A DNA stretch of 6,817 nt from Actinomycetota bacterium (GTDB taxonomy: Bacteria; Actinomycetota; Actinomycetes; Propionibacteriales; Nocardioidaceae): contig WLIH01000147.1 of the NCBI GenBank assembly GCA_009702305.1, forward strand, positions 1 to 6,817. The letters are read 5' to 3'. Below the pieces are notes generated by a model. The model was not told the DNA's origin. It saw only the letters and a program-made list of their open reading frames with translations, and did no database searches. The position numbers were made by a program, and so were the translations under genes. Below, piece after piece: positions 5,709-6,817 of the stretch (positions are counted from its first letter, which is position 1; every line of letters begins with the position of its first letter).

Positions 5709-6817
5709 GATGCGGCACCCTCGGGGTAGAGGCGCAGCAGCGGCTGGCCGGGCGAGACGAGGTCGCCGTCCTCGACGAGCCACTCGACGATCTGTCCGCC
5801 GTGGGCGGCCGTCACGACGATGCGGTCGCGCAGGCTGGCGACGTCTCCGATGGTCGCCCCGGCGCTCAGCGCCTCGGCGTCCGCGGCTGCTCCGTCGAGG
5901 TGGAAGGTGCCCTTGGCGGGCGAGACGACCATCCGCCAGGTCGGGGTGACGCCGAGCCCCGAGGCCTCGCCGTGCTTCTCGACGAACGCGCGCGCGTCGT
6001 CGAGCTGGTCGGGGGTCTTGAGGGCGAAGGTCTCGACCCCCTTGAGGGCCCGCTTCGCGATGCCCGTGAGCGTGCCGGCCGGCGGCATCTCCAGGATCCC
6101 GGTCACGCCCAGGTCCTCCATGCTCTCCAGGCACAGGTCCCAGCGCACGGGGCTCGCGATCTGACCGACCAGCCGCTTGAGCACCTCGCGCCCGTCGTGG
6201 ACGATCTGGCCGTCGCGGTTGGAGATCACCCGGGTGCGCGGGTCGTGGGTGGAGATCGAGCGGGCCAGGGCGGCGAGGTGGCCGACCGCCGGCTCCATGT
6301 GGTGCGTGTGGAAGGCGCCGGCCACCGACAGCGGCATCAGCCGTGCCTTGGCGGGCGGGTCGGCCTTGAGAGCCTCGAGCTGCTCGAGGGTCCCGGCAGC
6401 GACGACCTGACCGGGACCGTTGTCGTTGGCGGCGGTGAGCCCGTGCCGGGTCAGCGCGGCCAGCACCTCGTCGCGGTCGCCGCCGAGGATCGCGGTCATG
6501 CCGGTCGGGGTGGCGGCCGAGGCCGTGGCCATCGCGCTGCCGCGCTCGCGCACCAGCACCATCGCCTGCTCGGCGGTCAGCACCCGCGCACCCACGGCAG
6601 CCGTGATCTCGCCGACGCTGTGCCCGGCGACGGCGCCGATCTTCTCGAAGGCGTCGCCCGGGTGGGGGAACAGGTTGAGGGCGGCGACCAGACCGGTCGC
6701 GACCAGCAGCGGCTGGGCTATCCGGGTGTCGCGGATGGCGTCGGCGTCCGCATCGGTGCCGTAGTGGACCAGGTCCAGGCCGGCGACGGTCGAGAGCCAC
6801 TCGAAGCGCGCGGCGAA
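5705..6817 (-). CDS. fabD: Malonyl-CoA:ACP transacylase with a carrier-like C-terminal extension (5' end outside window)
   Basis: Visible are 370 residues of FabD, which moves malonyl from CoA to ACP. About 27 N-terminal residues, including the usual GQGAQ motif, lie beyond the right edge, judged by comparison with Streptomyces FabD from memory. The nucleophile is Ser67 (visible numbering) in GHSVGE (66-70 region). Arg92 in RERG fits the malonyl-carboxylate-binding arginine, and His170 in GAFHTHHM is the catalytic base. GGTLTG-type (here AGTLTGIAKRAL) and LKTPDQLDDARAFVEKHG mark the usual end of the family fold near visible residue 283. The protein then continues for about 87 residues that look like a biotinyl/lipoyl-type barrel (see separate entry). 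Normal FabD is about 300-320 residues, whereas this one would be close to 400. A GTG at 6595 is internal because the active-site serine lies before it. It overlaps fabH by 4 bases and is the first visible gene of the operon. Confidence 0.95.
   Translation of the reverse strand, partial: FAARFEWLSTVAGLDLVHYGTDADADAIRDTRIAQPLLVATGLVAALNLFPHPGDAFEKIGAVAGHSVGEITAAVGARVLTAEQAMVLVRERGSAMATASAATPTGMTAILGGDRDEVLAALTRHGLTAANDNGPGQVVAAGTLEQLEALKADPPAKARLMPLSVAGAFHTHHMEPAVGHLAALARSISTHDPRTRVISNRDGQIVHDGREVLKRLVGQIASPVRWDLCLESMEDLGVTGILEMPPAGTLTGIAKRALKGVETFALKTPDQLDDARAFVEKHGEASGLGVTPTWRMVVSPAKGTFHLDGAAADAEALSAGATIGDVASLRDRIVVTAAHGGQIVEWLVEDGDLVSPGQPLLRLYPEGAAS
5726..5941 (-). other. Lysine-less biotinyl/lipoyl-like domain at the FabD C-terminus
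   Basis: This segment encodes about 72 residues in frame with fabD. It opens with MVVSPAKGTFHL, resembling the VKSPMVGTFY start of biotin carboxyl carrier domains. It continues with GATIGDVASLRDRIVVTA and closes with HGGQIVEWLVEDGDLV and SPGQPLLRLY, the classic second half of a barrel-sandwich hybrid fold (G.I...LV.DGD.V..GQPL..L). At the turn where biotin or lipoate would be attached (MKM or DKA), the sequence reads SLRDR. The only lysine in the whole domain is the one in PAKGTF, far from that turn. So the fold looks kept and the modification site lost. This is pattern recognition from the sequence, not a search result. Confidence 0.6.

Noticed and set aside
2892..5729. A 945-codon open frame on the plus strand, antisense to accD6, fabF, acpP and fabH
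   Set aside because: The translation is a low-complexity Gly/Val/Asp/Arg-rich mix with no family motifs. It arises because high-GC codon bias on the minus strand suppresses stops in an antisense frame. All four minus-strand genes have intact catalytic motifs.
5726..5941. The FabD C-terminal domain as a working biotin or lipoate carrier
   Set aside because: The attachment-turn lysine is missing; the sole lysine sits in PAKGTF at the start of the domain.
5709..6800. A long in-frame upstream extension of fabH through the fabD region, suggesting a 700-residue fusion
   Set aside because: The upstream part is an Arg/Gly-rich shadow of fabD in another frame. The GTGA overlap with a GAGGG site gives fabH a normal start at 5708.
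1..6817. tRNA or rRNA genes, CRISPR arrays, insertion sequences or phage genes
   Set aside because: I saw no tandem repeat-spacer pattern, transposase motifs or recognisable RNA-gene signature. Coding density is almost complete and no gap exceeds about 145 bases.

Overview
The window is strongly G+C-rich, densely coded DNA with GTG starts, GGAGG/GAAGGA-type ribosome binding sites and a G/C bias at third codon positions. Together with the gene content (a DUF3145-family gene, a mycobacterial-type accD6, and fabD-fabH-acpP-fabF in the Streptomyces order) this points to a high-GC actinobacterium. A relative of Nocardioides/Propionibacteriales is my best guess, from memory of protein similarity rather than from a search.

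Layout. Bases 1-475 (+) are the 3' end of an alpha/beta hydrolase gene, closed by a strong hairpin that begins in its stop codon. A roughly 105-base intergenic region follows and leads to a DUF3145-family gene on + (618-1136). This meets, end to end with 13 bases between the stops, a small gene on - for a predicted exported protein of unknown function (1150-1572). From 1658 to the right edge everything is one minus-strand gene cluster, transcribed right to left: fabD (5' end outside the window), fabH, acpP, fabF and an accD6-like carboxyltransferase gene. fabD and fabH overlap by 4 bases, and fabF and accD6 are separated by 1 base. acpP is flanked by short leaders, and a perfect 8-bp hairpin lies between acpP and fabF.

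How the genes work together. AccD6 would be the carboxyltransferase subunit that makes malonyl-CoA, working with a biotin carboxylase/biotin carrier subunit encoded elsewhere. FabD moves the malonyl group to the ACP phosphopantetheine. FabH performs the first condensation with an acyl-CoA primer and FabF the later elongations. The reductases and dehydratase are not in this window.

The most interesting item is the C-terminus of FabD. After the normal end of the malonyltransferase fold there are about 87 extra residues that read like a biotinyl/lipoyl (barrel-sandwich hybrid) domain, but with no lysine at the biotinylation turn. A non-modifiable carrier-like domain fused to the enzyme that consumes malonyl-CoA, in an operon with the carboxyltransferase that produces it, suggests a docking or regulatory module. 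The rest of the window is mostly conserved housekeeping lipid metabolism plus one orphan secreted protein.
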